This document shows positions 1 to 6,952 of a stretch of DNA of 14,460 bases, one piece after another. The translations under genes were made by a program, and so were the position numbers. Position 1 is the stretch's first letter, and each line of letters opens with the position of its first letter. The stretch spans positions 472,274-486,733 of the forward strand of contig CP070771.1 in NCBI GenBank assembly GCA_020345785.1, written 5' to 3'. The notes under the pieces are model-generated. The model had not been told where the DNA came from and did not search any database. It worked only from the letters and a program-made list of their open reading frames with translations. This DNA comes from Desulfobacterales bacterium. GTDB lineage: Bacteria; Desulfobacterota; Desulfobacteria; Desulfobacterales; JAFDCJ01.

Positions 1-272
1 GCATCCACAATATTGATAACGACCTCCGGTTTCTGGTCGACCAGAAAATCCCTGGCGACCACTTCTTCCAGGGAATAGGCCGTCAGCGAGTAAGTACCGG
101 GCAAATCGACTATGTGCAGCTGAAAATTATGACTGGTGTAAAGGCCTTCTTTTTTCTCGACCGTCACACCCGGATAGTTGCCGACATGCTGGCGGGCACC
201 GGTCAATTCATTAAAAAGGGTGGTTTTGCCGGAGTTCGGATTACCGGCCAGAGCAACAGTTGCCTGCATCAT
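1..272 (-). CDS. feoB: FeoB ferrous iron transporter, N-terminal G domain (partial)
   Basis: This is the first 90 or so codons of FeoB, the inner-membrane Fe(II) transporter; the rest lies beyond the left edge. The visible part is the GTPase domain. The G1/P-loop GNPNSGKT is at about residues 10-17, followed by LFNELTGARQHVGNYPGVTVE, which holds the switch I region typical of FeoB. The G3 motif DLPGTYSL follows at about residues 59-66. The Asn and Ser inside the P-loop and the NYPGVTVE stretch are FeoB signatures rather than those of a general GTPase. The ATG at 272-270 overlaps the feoA stop codon as ATGA, so the two genes are translationally coupled; a second ATG follows immediately at 269-267. 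The transmembrane permease domain cannot be seen. Confidence 0.96.
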   Translation of the reverse strand, partial: MMQATVALAGNPNSGKTTLFNELTGARQHVGNYPGVTVEKKEGLYTSHNFQLHIVDLPGTYSLTAYSLEEVVARDFLVDQKPEVVINIVD

Positions 273-502
273 TCGTTGACCTCCACTTCAATAAAGTCGG
301 CTTCATTATTCCTCAAAGTAAGGGTGGCTCCTCGAACTCTCAATGCCACCGGATCATAAAGCGGGGCCCGGCCTTGAATCTTGATTTCCGTTCCCGGAAC
401 CAGACCCATATCCCGGATGCGCCGGCCCAGGTCACCCGCCACTTTGACCGCAGCAATCGTTCCGGCTTGATTATCGCTCATATGACGCATATTTATCCGC
501 AT
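269..502 (-). CDS. feoA: FeoA, cytosolic SH3-like partner of FeoB
   Basis: FeoA is a small cytosolic protein needed for FeoB-dependent ferrous iron uptake. The 77-residue product has the family core: a GxI-type N-terminal strand (AGTIAAVK), then LGRRIRDMGLVPGTEIKI, then a second half with RAPLYDPVALRVRGATLTLR and an acidic end. The RLxDMGLxPG-like segment and the RG...LxLR strand are diagnostic. The start at 502 (ATG) is preferred because an AAGGAG sequence lies about 12 nt upstream. A GTG at 529 in the same frame would add nine residues and place that Shine-Dalgarno inside the gene. The stop overlaps the feoB start by ATGA. Regulation is probably from the palindrome and promoter at 585-618. 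Confidence 0.93.
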   Translation of the reverse strand: MRINMRHMSDNQAGTIAAVKVAGDLGRRIRDMGLVPGTEIKIQGRAPLYDPVALRVRGATLTLRNNEADFIEVEVNE

Positions 503-540
503 TCTCCAAAATGCCTCCTTGCATTCCACCCCTGATATTT

Positions 541-814
541 CATAAATTACCAGGGATCCCGCAAATTGTTTCTATAAACCTAAAAATGTTAGTTATAACA
601 AACTTTATACGGTGTCAATAAAATAATTACCAGATTCAAACTTTTTTACATTTTTCCCGCATCCGCTTCGCTCTTCGGATCGCCTTTTTTTTCTCGCTCC
701 TGTTGGTCAAGTCCTTGGCTGCCTACCTGCCAGCGAAAAAAATATCGATTAACTTCTAACCATTGGACCGTTTATTTTTCAGAATGAATGATTACTTTGC
801 TGAATAACACAATG
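541..814. other. Divergent intergenic region between feoA and the metal cluster
   Basis: I see no gene here. The region holds the feo promoter/operator (585-618). At 661-690 it has a small hairpin-like inverted repeat, ATCCG (661-665) with CGGAT (676-680), followed by a T-run. A longer imperfect inverted pair, CGCT (694-697) with AGCG (732-735), extends into flanking T and A tracts. The last two resemble a structured dispersed repeat: a 15-base motif at 663-677 (CCGCTTCG then TCTTCG) recurs with one difference at 7027-7041. Its function is unknown; terminator or repeat element are both possible. Confidence 0.4.
585..618 (-). promoter_or_regulatory. Candidate feoAB promoter with overlapping palindromic operator
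   Basis: Reading toward feoA, a perfect -35 hexamer TTGACA lies at 618-613 and a -10-like TATAAC at 597-592. The spacer is only 15 nt, which is short. Over the -10 sits a 22-bp imperfect palindrome at 585-606, centred on GTTATAAC, with 9 of 11 positions paired per half-site. A repressor site over the -10 of an iron-uptake operon fits an iron-responsive regulator of the Fur or DtxR type. The sequence is not a clear match to either consensus, so the identity of the regulator is unknown. The predicted leader is about 80 nt. The palindrome could instead be an enhancer for the sigma-54 promoter about 210 bp to its right. Confidence 0.42.
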
Positions 815-830
815 TGGCATGACACTTGCT
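815..830 (+). promoter_or_regulatory. Sigma-54 (-24/-12) promoter of the metal cluster
   Basis: The sequence TGGCATGACACTTGCT matches the sigma-54 consensus TGGCACG-N4-TTGCW with one mismatch (T for C in the -24 element). The invariant GG (816-817) and GC (828-829) are separated by exactly 10 nt. Transcription would start near 841, giving a leader of about 68 nt to the gene at 909. Sigma-54 promoters need an AAA+ activator, and one is encoded at 5591-6952 in this window. That this regulator acts here is inference. Confidence 0.72.
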
Positions 831-908
831 GGTTACAGAAAAAAATCCAAATGAATTCAAACAGCCTGGTTGACAGGTTTTCAATATTTGACTGACAAGG
901 TGGGTATT

Positions 909-1271
909 ATGAAGAATTTACAATTGCTGCGTCCGCTTACCAACAGAACGCTCACAACATCAACGGCATTGTTTGCCGTCATCATCACGGCAGCCCTGGC
1001 TTTGGCTCACGGGGGTAAGCATGCCGACCAGTTCACACACCTGAACGCACTGCAAAAGTCAACCCAGCTCTTCGACCAGCTGGTCACCGAGGGCAAACTG
1101 GATCAAAGCTGGGAGACCGGCCTGCAAAACGTGTCCATTTCAAAAAGAGACAATAACGGCAAAGATGAAATTGCAGTTGCTTTCAAGCGCGCGACAGGCG
1201 AACCGACGCATGTATACATTTTCTTCACGGCGGAGGGCAAATACGCCGGGTCCAACTTCACCGGGAAGTAA
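909..1271 (+). CDS. Small exported protein, DUF6488-like
   Basis: This 120-residue protein has an N-terminal hydrophobic export signal (about residues 15-33, ending in ALALA) directly followed by HGGKH, so the mature protein would begin with a His-rich end. The C-terminal half alternates strand-like segments and ends in GKYAGSNFTGK. From memory, the overall pattern resembles the DUF6488 family: short periplasmic proteins with an AHG..H start, a GK(L/I)D.SW segment and a final NFTGK. This family name is recall, not a search result. The ATG at 909 is chosen because AGGTGG lies 5 nt upstream; an in-frame ATG at 870 has no such site and would add 13 residues before the signal. It is the first gene after the sigma-54 promoter. 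Its function is not established; metal binding or chaperoning in the periplasm is a guess from context. Confidence 0.8.
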   Translation: MKNLQLLRPLTNRTLTTSTALFAVIITAALALAHGGKHADQFTHLNALQKSTQLFDQLVTEGKLDQSWETGLQNVSISKRDNNGKDEIAVAFKRATGEPTHVYIFFTAEGKYAGSNFTGK

Positions 1272-1342
1272 CAGGTGCGCTTGCAAGGTCAATGGGAGCA
1301 TCCCAAGATTGGCCTTGGGATCGCGAAAGGAGTCTGCATCAA

Positions 1343-1963
1343 TTGAACACGCAAAATGTAGAAGGACAACACACGGACTGGCCCAAACTCAAGACGTTTC
1401 CATTGCCGGCCAAAGCACTGATCTCAGCAGTTATTCTAACCATGGCCCTGGCAATGACCGGTGCCATGGGCCAGATCATCGTGCATGATATTGTGCCGAC
1501 CTTCTTTTCCGCTTCCCATTCCCGGGAGGGCGGAAGTAGTTCGATGCCTGCCATGCAATCCGACGCTGCTCAAGGAGAAGACCTAACTTCACGCGGAGAC
1601 CTTTTCTCCGAGGAGCCGGTCAAGGTGGTCGAAGAGAAACCTTCATTTTTTAAGTCGGAACAGTTCGTCTGGACGTTGAAATGGACGCACATTCATTTGT
1701 TCGGTATGAACATGATCTTCATCATTATGGGGGGAGTGTGCGTCTTTTTGGATCTTGGCCTCAGAGCCCGCGCGTGGCTGATCGTTTTGCCGTTTGTGGG
1801 CGTTTTTATCGATATTACCGCCATGTGGCTGAAGGCCTTTGTTTCTCCGGCATTTTTCTGGCTCCATATCCCCGGCGGAGGGTTGTTCGGCGTGGTTTTC
1901 ATTTATGTCGGCATCCGGGCCATGGTTGACATGTGGGGAACCAAAGTTAACCGCCAAAGATAA
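1343..1963 (+). CDS. Four-helix membrane protein, unknown, His-containing helices
   Basis: The predicted product of 206 residues has one N-terminal membrane segment (about 24-45), a 70-residue polar loop with acidic and Met residues, and three close helices (about 117-137, 144-163, 172-195). Helix 2 begins KWTHIHLFGMNMIF, and helix 4 carries WLHIPGGGLFG, so several His sit at or in the membrane. I recall related membrane proteins with a HIHLFG helix whose loop carries a CxxCH heme site; no CxxCH is present here. Heme or metal binding is therefore only a possibility. The start is uncertain. TTG at 1343 has AGGAG 10 nt upstream and is preferred; an in-frame ATG at 1292 has a poorly spaced site and would add 17 residues. 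It lies 71 bp after the DUF6488-like gene and is probably co-transcribed. Confidence 0.72.
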   Translation: MNTQNVEGQHTDWPKLKTFPLPAKALISAVILTMALAMTGAMGQIIVHDIVPTFFSASHSREGGSSSMPAMQSDAAQGEDLTSRGDLFSEEPVKVVEEKPSFFKSEQFVWTLKWTHIHLFGMNMIFIIMGGVCVFLDLGLRARAWLIVLPFVGVFIDITAMWLKAFVSPAFFWLHIPGGGLFGVVFIYVGIRAMVDMWGTKVNRQR

Positions 1964-2133
1964 TTACTGTCAAATCGCATGGGAATTCGCTCGGGATTCG
2001 TCGGCGGCGATGCTAAGAACGAATATGCGAAAAATTTGCGCACCGCTCATTTTCGGACCAAACGCGCCGCGACAAGTCAAAACTGCTCAGGAACGCGGGC
2101 AGAGGGGTCAACGCAAAAACGGGGTTTAAAAAC

Positions 2134-2481
2134 ATGAAAATATCCAACATGACTTTCTTGAGAGCTTTAGCTGTTCTGTCAACCGGTCTGATGATCGGCG
2201 CATGTGCAACGACGCAGATCGACATCGAGCTTTCGCCAAACCATCCGGCTAATTCCGCTGCCGAGGCGGCTGCCTTCGTTCCACCCCCCAATCCTTTTGA
2301 AATGAAGGTTCTTGATGCGCAAACGGTTCCGCCGGCGGGCACCGCCGGTGATCATCCCAAACATAACGATCATCCGAAAAACCCGGAGGGTGCCGGGCAT
2401 GACCACGGGATGCAGAAGATGAAGCCGCCAACCAATGCGCAGGCAGGCGGTTCGGAAAAAGGCACCGAACATCAGCATTAG
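2134..2481 (+). CDS. His-rich lipoprotein, putative metal-binding
   Basis: The 115-residue product starts with a lipoprotein signal: a basic N-terminus, hydrophobic stretch and the lipobox IGAC, with the lipidated Cys at residue 24. Ala follows, so there is no inner-membrane retention Asp. The rest is low-complexity and Pro/Ala rich. The last 45 residues contain seven His, mostly as DH, KH, GH or EH pairs (GDHPKHNDHPK, GHDHG, EHQH), plus Met residues. This looks like a disordered metal-binding tail on an outer-membrane-anchored protein. I do not recognise a named family. It ends 11 bp before the TolC-family gene, so the two are certainly co-transcribed. A 170-bp gap precedes it. No strong Shine-Dalgarno is visible; an ATG at 2149 is an alternative start. 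Confidence 0.75.
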   Translation: MKISNMTFLRALAVLSTGLMIGACATTQIDIELSPNHPANSAAEAAAFVPPPNPFEMKVLDAQTVPPAGTAGDHPKHNDHPKNPEGAGHDHGMQKMKPPTNAQAGGSEKGTEHQH

Positions 2482-2492
2482 GAGACGTTGTC

Positions 2493-3878
2493 GTGAAACG
2501 AAAATTCATACTACTGCCGGCAAGTCTTCTGATTCTGCCGGTCTTGCTCTTCAGCTGTGCCCAGGTGCCCAAAGAGGCCGGATTCGGTGATGTCCAGGGA
2601 CTGGTGGGACAGCGCATGGATCATCATCTACACTGGAACCAGGGAACCGAGGCCGATGCCGATGTGGAAACGATGATCTCCCGGCTGCTCGAAACTGAAT
2701 TGACCCTGGATGCGGTTGTCCAGATCGCCCTGTTGAACAATCCCCGTCTCCAGGCAACCTACGAAGAGCTGGGTGTCACCCAGGCGGATGTTGTCGAAGC
2801 CGGTCTGCTGAAAAATCCGGTATTTTTCGGCCAGGCCCGGTTTCCGGACCGGTATCCCCGCATGACCAATCTTGAATTCGGCATTACCCAGAATTTTCTC
2901 ACACTGTTAATGCTGCCGGCTCGCAAAAAATTGGCGACCATTCAATTCGAACGCGCCAAGTTGCGGGTCGCCGATGAGGTCATTGCGTTAGCTGCCGACG
3001 TTCAAAAGAGCTACTATGAAGTTCTGGCTGCCAAGCAGGTCAACCAAATGCGTAAGCTGATTACCGAGGCGGCGCAACATTCTTACGAGATGGCCGGCCG
3101 GCTGCATGGGGCCGGCAACATCAGTGCGCTGGCACTGGTCAATGAGCAGGGACAATTCGAGCAAACCCGCATTGCGCTGGCCGAAAGCGAAACCAAACTG
3201 CTGACTGCCCGCGAAAGATTGACCGGGTTGATGGGCCTGTGGGGGAGACAGACATCCTGGAAGATACCCGGCCAACTGCCGGATCTGCCGCCGGAAGAAC
3301 ATCATCTTGAAGACCTGGAAGCATTCGCAATCGCCAACCGGCTGGATATCGCGGCTTCCCGTAAGGAGATGGAAGCCCTGGCCCAGGCCCTTGGTATTAC
3401 CATTGACTGGCGCTATTTCGGCAGTGTGGAGGTCGGTGTCAGCGCCGAACGCGACACCGACGGCCAGTGGGTTGTGGGTCCGGAGTTAGCCCTGGAACTG
3501 CCGATTTTCAATCAGCAGCAGGCTGATATCGCCCGGCTGGAATCTCAATTGCGGCAGAGCCAGAAGCGATTGAAAGCTCAGGCCATTGAAACCAGATCCG
3601 AAATCCGATCGCTGCGCAATCAGTTGCTGATGACCCGCAACCTGATAGACCACTATCGCAGGGTCATATTGCCGCTCAGAGAGCGGATCGTGCACCTGAC
3701 CCTGCAAAAATACAACTACATGCTGGTGGGGGCCTCTGATCTGTTGATAGCCAAGCAGCAAGAATTTGATGATTATCAAAAATACATCTGGGCGGTGCGC
3801 GATTACTGGATCATTCGGACCGAATTAACGCGGGCCGCCGGAGGCAGGTTGCCGTCGGCGATGGAGACCGGCGGATAA
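2493..3878 (+). CDS. TolC/CusC-family outer-membrane efflux lipoprotein
   Basis: The 461-residue product is an outer-membrane factor of the TolC superfamily, which forms trimeric barrels and periplasmic helical tunnels for efflux systems. The N-terminus is a signal with the likely lipobox LFSC (Cys22), as in CusC/NodT-type members. Two OEP repeats follow at about residues 70-245 and 280-450. The first begins with the typical TLDAVVQIALLNNPRLQATYEELG and includes GLLKNPVF; the second has long amphipathic helices (QLRQSQKRLKAQAIETRSEIRSL). The GTG at 2493 has GGAG 8 nt upstream. Context with His-rich and copper-oxidase genes suggests metal export, but no membrane-fusion or RND pump gene adjoins it, so its partner must be elsewhere or absent. 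Length is normal and no lesion is seen. Confidence 0.93.
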   Translation: MKRKFILLPASLLILPVLLFSCAQVPKEAGFGDVQGLVGQRMDHHLHWNQGTEADADVETMISRLLETELTLDAVVQIALLNNPRLQATYEELGVTQADVVEAGLLKNPVFFGQARFPDRYPRMTNLEFGITQNFLTLLMLPARKKLATIQFERAKLRVADEVIALAADVQKSYYEVLAAKQVNQMRKLITEAAQHSYEMAGRLHGAGNISALALVNEQGQFEQTRIALAESETKLLTARERLTGLMGLWGRQTSWKIPGQLPDLPPEEHHLEDLEAFAIANRLDIAASRKEMEALAQALGITIDWRYFGSVEVGVSAERDTDGQWVVGPELALELPIFNQQQADIARLESQLRQSQKRLKAQAIETRSEIRSLRNQLLMTRNLIDHYRRVILPLRERIVHLTLQKYNYMLVGASDLLIAKQQEFDDYQKYIWAVRDYWIIRTELTRAAGGRLPSAMETGG

Positions 3879-4218
3879 CACGACGATTTCATCCGACGGC
3901 ATCGGTTCGAAAGAGCCGCCCGCGCCGACGACTGCCCGTGATAACAGTTTGTCCGCGACACCCCCCTAAAAAAAACGGACCTATAAACAATATTAAGGTG
4001 TTAGAACCTTTTCAGAAGGCCTTGGAAGTCTCGATTGTGGACTACTGGAGTGATGGAGTATTGGAGTATTGAAAAGAAAGATATCAAACCTTTAACCATT
4101 ACTCCAACACTCCATGATTCCAACACCCCATGGCATTCATTTACGGCAAAGCCAATCTTTTCTGACCTGACCCAGAGGAACCAGGTTTTCAATCTCAGAA
4201 TAAATAAGGAGACAGCTC
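3879..4218. other. 340-bp gap between TolC-family gene and multicopper oxidase
   Basis: No gene is visible. The main feature is the inverted octamer array at 4039-4130, listed separately. A short C-run followed by eight A occurs near 3961-3975. The right end carries a clear ribosome binding site for the oxidase (AAGGAG, 4206-4211, 7 nt before the ATG). No sigma-54 promoter (GG-N10-GC) was found here, so the oxidase is either read through from upstream or uses an unrecognised promoter. Confidence 0.5.
4039..4130. repeat. Inverted arrays of a TGGAGTNN octamer
   Basis: The left arm contains four consecutive 8-base units of the form TGGA-NNNN, best preserved as TGGAGTAT, between about 4039 and 4071. 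The right arm (4097-4130) contains the same kind of units in reverse orientation. The core arms, 4047-4071 and 4097-4121, pair over 25 positions with only four mismatches around a 25-nt spacer, so transcripts could form a long hairpin. The octameric periodicity plus inversion suggests a small dispersed palindromic element, not a simple terminator. That similar arrays occur in related genomes is recollection, not shown here. Confidence 0.75.
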
Positions 4219-5505
4219 ATGATAACGCGACGTGAGGTGATTTTGTCCGGTCTTACGGCCATAGCCGGCAGTACGGCACTGCTGAAAAAGTCCCATGGAG
4301 CCGGGTCGAATCACAAGACATCACATCAGCACAGTGCCCATGCAGCCCCTGCAACCGTCAGAGGTCAAACGAATTTAACAGCAGTGGTAACGCCCAACGG
4401 CAGTAACCTGCCCTATAGGATGAAAAACGGTGTCAAAGAATTTCACCTGGTCGCCGAACCGGTCGAAAGGGAATTTGCACCGGGAATGACGCTCAAATGC
4501 TGGGGCTACAACGGTCAGACCCCGGGCCCGACCATAGAGGCGGTCGAAGGCGACCGGGTGCGCATTCTGGTTACCAACAAATTGCCGGAACACACCACCA
4601 TCCACTGGCACGGCATATATCTTCCCAATGGCATGGATGGAGTCGGCGGGTTGAACCAACCCCACATCAAGCCGGGCGAGACCTATGTCTACGAATTTAC
4701 GCTGCGTCAGCACGGCACCTTCATGTATCATCCGCACGCCGATGAAATGCTTCAGCTGGCTGTCGGGATGATGGGCTTTTTTATCATTCATCCCCAAAAT
4801 CCGCAGACGCCCAAAATCGATCGGGATTTTGCCATCATGCTCCACGCCTGGGCGATCCATCCCGGCACCTATCGTCCGGACCCGGCGGTCATGCTGGACT
4901 TTAACATCTTTACCTTCAACAGCAAAGTGTTTCCGGCCATCGATCATTTGGTGGTCAAAACCGGAGATCGCGTGCGCCTTCGCTTCGCCAATCTCAGCAT
5001 GGATGAGCACCCGATCCATATTCACGGCCACGCCTTTAAGATAACCGCCACCGACGGCGGTCGCATACCAGAAGCCGGCCAGTGGCCGGAAACCACGATC
5101 CTGGTTCCGGTGGGTGCCACGCGTGATGTCGAATTCATTGCCGATGCACCCGGGGATTGGGCACTGCACTGCCACAAATCCCATCACACCATGAACGCAA
5201 TGGGGCACACCCTGCCAAACACTCTGGGAGTGAACCAAAAAGGCCTGGAAGAAAATATACGCAAACTGATCCCCGGATATATGGCCATGGGGGAGACGGG
5301 AATGGCCGAGCATGCCGACCATATCGACCATCTAAGCGGGCCCAAGAACACGCTGCCGATGATGATGGGCAAAGGGCCTTTCGGCAATATCGAGATGGGT
5401 GGTATGTTTACAGTGGTCAAGGTGCGTGACCGCCTGGCGTCCTACGACAAAGATCCCGGCTGGTACAGACATCCGGCCGGCACGGTAGCCTACCGGCTGA
5501 CCTGA
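4219..5505 (+). CDS. Tat-exported multicopper oxidase (copper-resistance type)
   Basis: The 428-residue protein begins TRREVIL followed by a hydrophobic stretch, a Tat-type signal expected for folded export of a copper enzyme. Then comes a His-rich linker (HKTSHQHSAH, about 32-41). All four copper-ligand motifs are present: HWHG (129-132), HPHAD (171-175), HPIHIHGH (264-271) and HCHKSHHTMNAM (317-328). The last gives the type 1 site with Cys318, His323 and Met328 plus His264, and the trinuclear cluster ligands on the HxH pairs. Such enzymes oxidise Cu(I) or Fe(II) with O2. The C-terminal 90 residues after the last motif are rich in Met and His (GYMAMGETGMAEHADHIDH, MMMGKG), like Cu-binding tails in CopA/CueO relatives. 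AAGGAG lies 7 nt upstream of the ATG. It converges with the regulator gene 85 bp downstream. Confidence 0.95.
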   Translation: MITRREVILSGLTAIAGSTALLKKSHGAGSNHKTSHQHSAHAAPATVRGQTNLTAVVTPNGSNLPYRMKNGVKEFHLVAEPVEREFAPGMTLKCWGYNGQTPGPTIEAVEGDRVRILVTNKLPEHTTIHWHGIYLPNGMDGVGGLNQPHIKPGETYVYEFTLRQHGTFMYHPHADEMLQLAVGMMGFFIIHPQNPQTPKIDRDFAIMLHAWAIHPGTYRPDPAVMLDFNIFTFNSKVFPAIDHLVVKTGDRVRLRFANLSMDEHPIHIHGHAFKITATDGGRIPEAGQWPETTILVPVGATRDVEFIADAPGDWALHCHKSHHTMNAMGHTLPNTLGVNQKGLEENIRKLIPGYMAMGETGMAEHADHIDHLSGPKNTLPMMMGKGPFGNIEMGGMFTVVKVRDRLASYDKDPGWYRHPAGTVAYRLT

Positions 5506-5590
5506 GCATATAATTAATCCGCCGAACCTTCGATCGAACGACTTGCTTCAATTTTCAATTGACTCTATCCAACCCTGAATATCATGATTT

Positions 5591-6952
5591 TCAAGGCGGA
5601 TTAATCCCATACTCTTTTAATTTGAGCTGCAGGGTGCGACGGCTGATGCCCAAAATGTTCGCCGCATGGGTGCGGTTGCCGCCGGTTTCAGCCAGCGTCC
5701 TGAGGATCATTTCTTTTTCCACTTCCTTCAAGGATCGACCGGCTGAGAGGTTCAGGATCGGCTCTTTGAGTTCCCCATCGAGTTCTTTCAAATTTTCGGG
5801 AAACTCCAGGGGTGTGATCATCTCTCCCCGCGCCATGATAACCGCCCGCTCAACAACGTTTTCGAGTTCTCTCACGTTGCCCGACCAGTCATAGCGCATT
5901 AACAAATCCATTGCGCGCGGCGTAAAGCCTTTGATCACCCGCCGATTCTTTTCCGCAAACCGTTTGAGAAAAAAATCCGCCAACAGCGGGATATCTTCCT
6001 GACGGTCCCTTAACGCCGGTAACTGGATGGTAACCACATTAATTCGATAAAAGAGATCCTCCCGGAACCGACCTTTTTTGATTTCATCCTCCAGGTTTTT
6101 ATTGGTGGCGGCGATGACCCGGGTGTCGACTTTGATCGTCTGGGTGCTGCCGATGGGTTCAAACTCCCTTTCCTGAAGTACTCTTAGAATCTTCGCCTGG
6201 GTGGTGGGCGACATTTCGCCGATTTCGTCCAATAGAATCGAGCTGTTATGGGCCAGCTGAAAGCGCCCTTGTTTGCGCGCCGTGGCACCGGTGAAAGCGC
6301 CTTTTTCATGGCCGAACAATTCACTTTCCAGCAACGTCTCGGGCAGGGCGGCACAATTGACTTTGATAAAAGGACGCTGCGCTCGGCTACTGTTCTGGTG
6401 GATCGCGTTGGCTATCAGTTCCTTGCCGGTGCCGCTTTCTCCGACAATCAGCACGGTCGCCTCAGATGGAGCTACCAGCGCCATGGTTTCAAATAACTGC
6501 TTCATCGCGGGGCTGCGGCCGATGATTTTGGAGAAATCAAAGCGATTGTTCAGCTGCTCTTTGAGGTAGATGTTCTCCTGTTCAAGCTTTTGAAACCGCA
6601 ATGCCTTGGCCACCAGTATCTTGAGTTCTTCAATGTCAAGCGGTTTGGTCAGATAGTCGTAGGCGCCTGATTTGAGTGCTTCGATGGCCGTATTCACGGA
6701 TGCGTAGGCCGTCATGATGATAACCGGAATCCCCGGGCTGATGTCTTTGATTTTCTGCAGCGCCTCAATTCCGCTGAGTCCCGGCATACGGATATCCATT
6801 AAAATCAGATCATAAAATTTTTCTTCAACCGCTTTGACCGCCTGATTACCGTCGGCGGCCTCTCTGATTTCATAGCCTTCGGCGGACAAAACCGCTTTTA
6901 TCATCTGACGGTGGGACGATTCATCATCCACTACGAGTATTTTTGGTTTCAT
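5591..6952 (-). CDS. NtrC-family sigma-54 response regulator
   Basis: The 453-residue protein has three standard domains. A receiver domain covers about 1-120, with acidic pocket DD9-10, phospho-acceptor Asp53 (LMDIRMP), Thr81 and Lys103. A sigma-54 AAA+ domain covers about 140-370, with Walker A GESGTGKE (171-178), the GAFTGA sigma-54 contact loop (218-223) and Walker B LLDEIGEM (241-248). A Fis-type helix-turn-helix lies near 427-446 (NRTHAANILGISRRTLQLKLKEYG). It closely resembles HydG/ZraR and AtoC-like regulators. Its cognate kinase is encoded upstream on the same strand (7396-9150), with a 443-bp repeat-filled gap between. It is the only visible activator for the sigma-54 promoter at 815-830. 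No strong Shine-Dalgarno precedes the ATG at 6952. Which metal or signal it serves cannot be told. Confidence 0.95.
   Translation of the reverse strand: MKPKILVVDDESSHRQMIKAVLSAEGYEIREAADGNQAVKAVEEKFYDLILMDIRMPGLSGIEALQKIKDISPGIPVIIMTAYASVNTAIEALKSGAYDYLTKPLDIEELKILVAKALRFQKLEQENIYLKEQLNNRFDFSKIIGRSPAMKQLFETMALVAPSEATVLIVGESGTGKELIANAIHQNSSRAQRPFIKVNCAALPETLLESELFGHEKGAFTGATARKQGRFQLAHNSSILLDEIGEMSPTTQAKILRVLQEREFEPIGSTQTIKVDTRVIAATNKNLEDEIKKGRFREDLFYRINVVTIQLPALRDRQEDIPLLADFFLKRFAEKNRRVIKGFTPRAMDLLMRYDWSGNVRELENVVERAVIMARGEMITPLEFPENLKELDGELKEPILNLSAGRSLKEVEKEMILRTLAETGGNRTHAANILGISRRTLQLKLKEYGINPP

Noticed and set aside
4039..4130. CRISPR-like array
   Set aside because: Units are 8 bases, have no spacers and are inverted; no cas genes are present.
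4375..5331. 318-aa frame on the minus strand opposite the multicopper oxidase
   Set aside because: It is antisense to a gene with all copper motifs intact; the translation has no recognisable domain and is a shadow of codon bias.
5513..5605. 11-bp perfect inverted repeat ATTAATCCGCC / GGCGGATTAAT between the convergent oxidase and regulator genes
   Set aside because: The right arm is inside the regulator's last codons and the spacer is 71 bp, too long for a terminator. Probably chance, or at most a weak structure.
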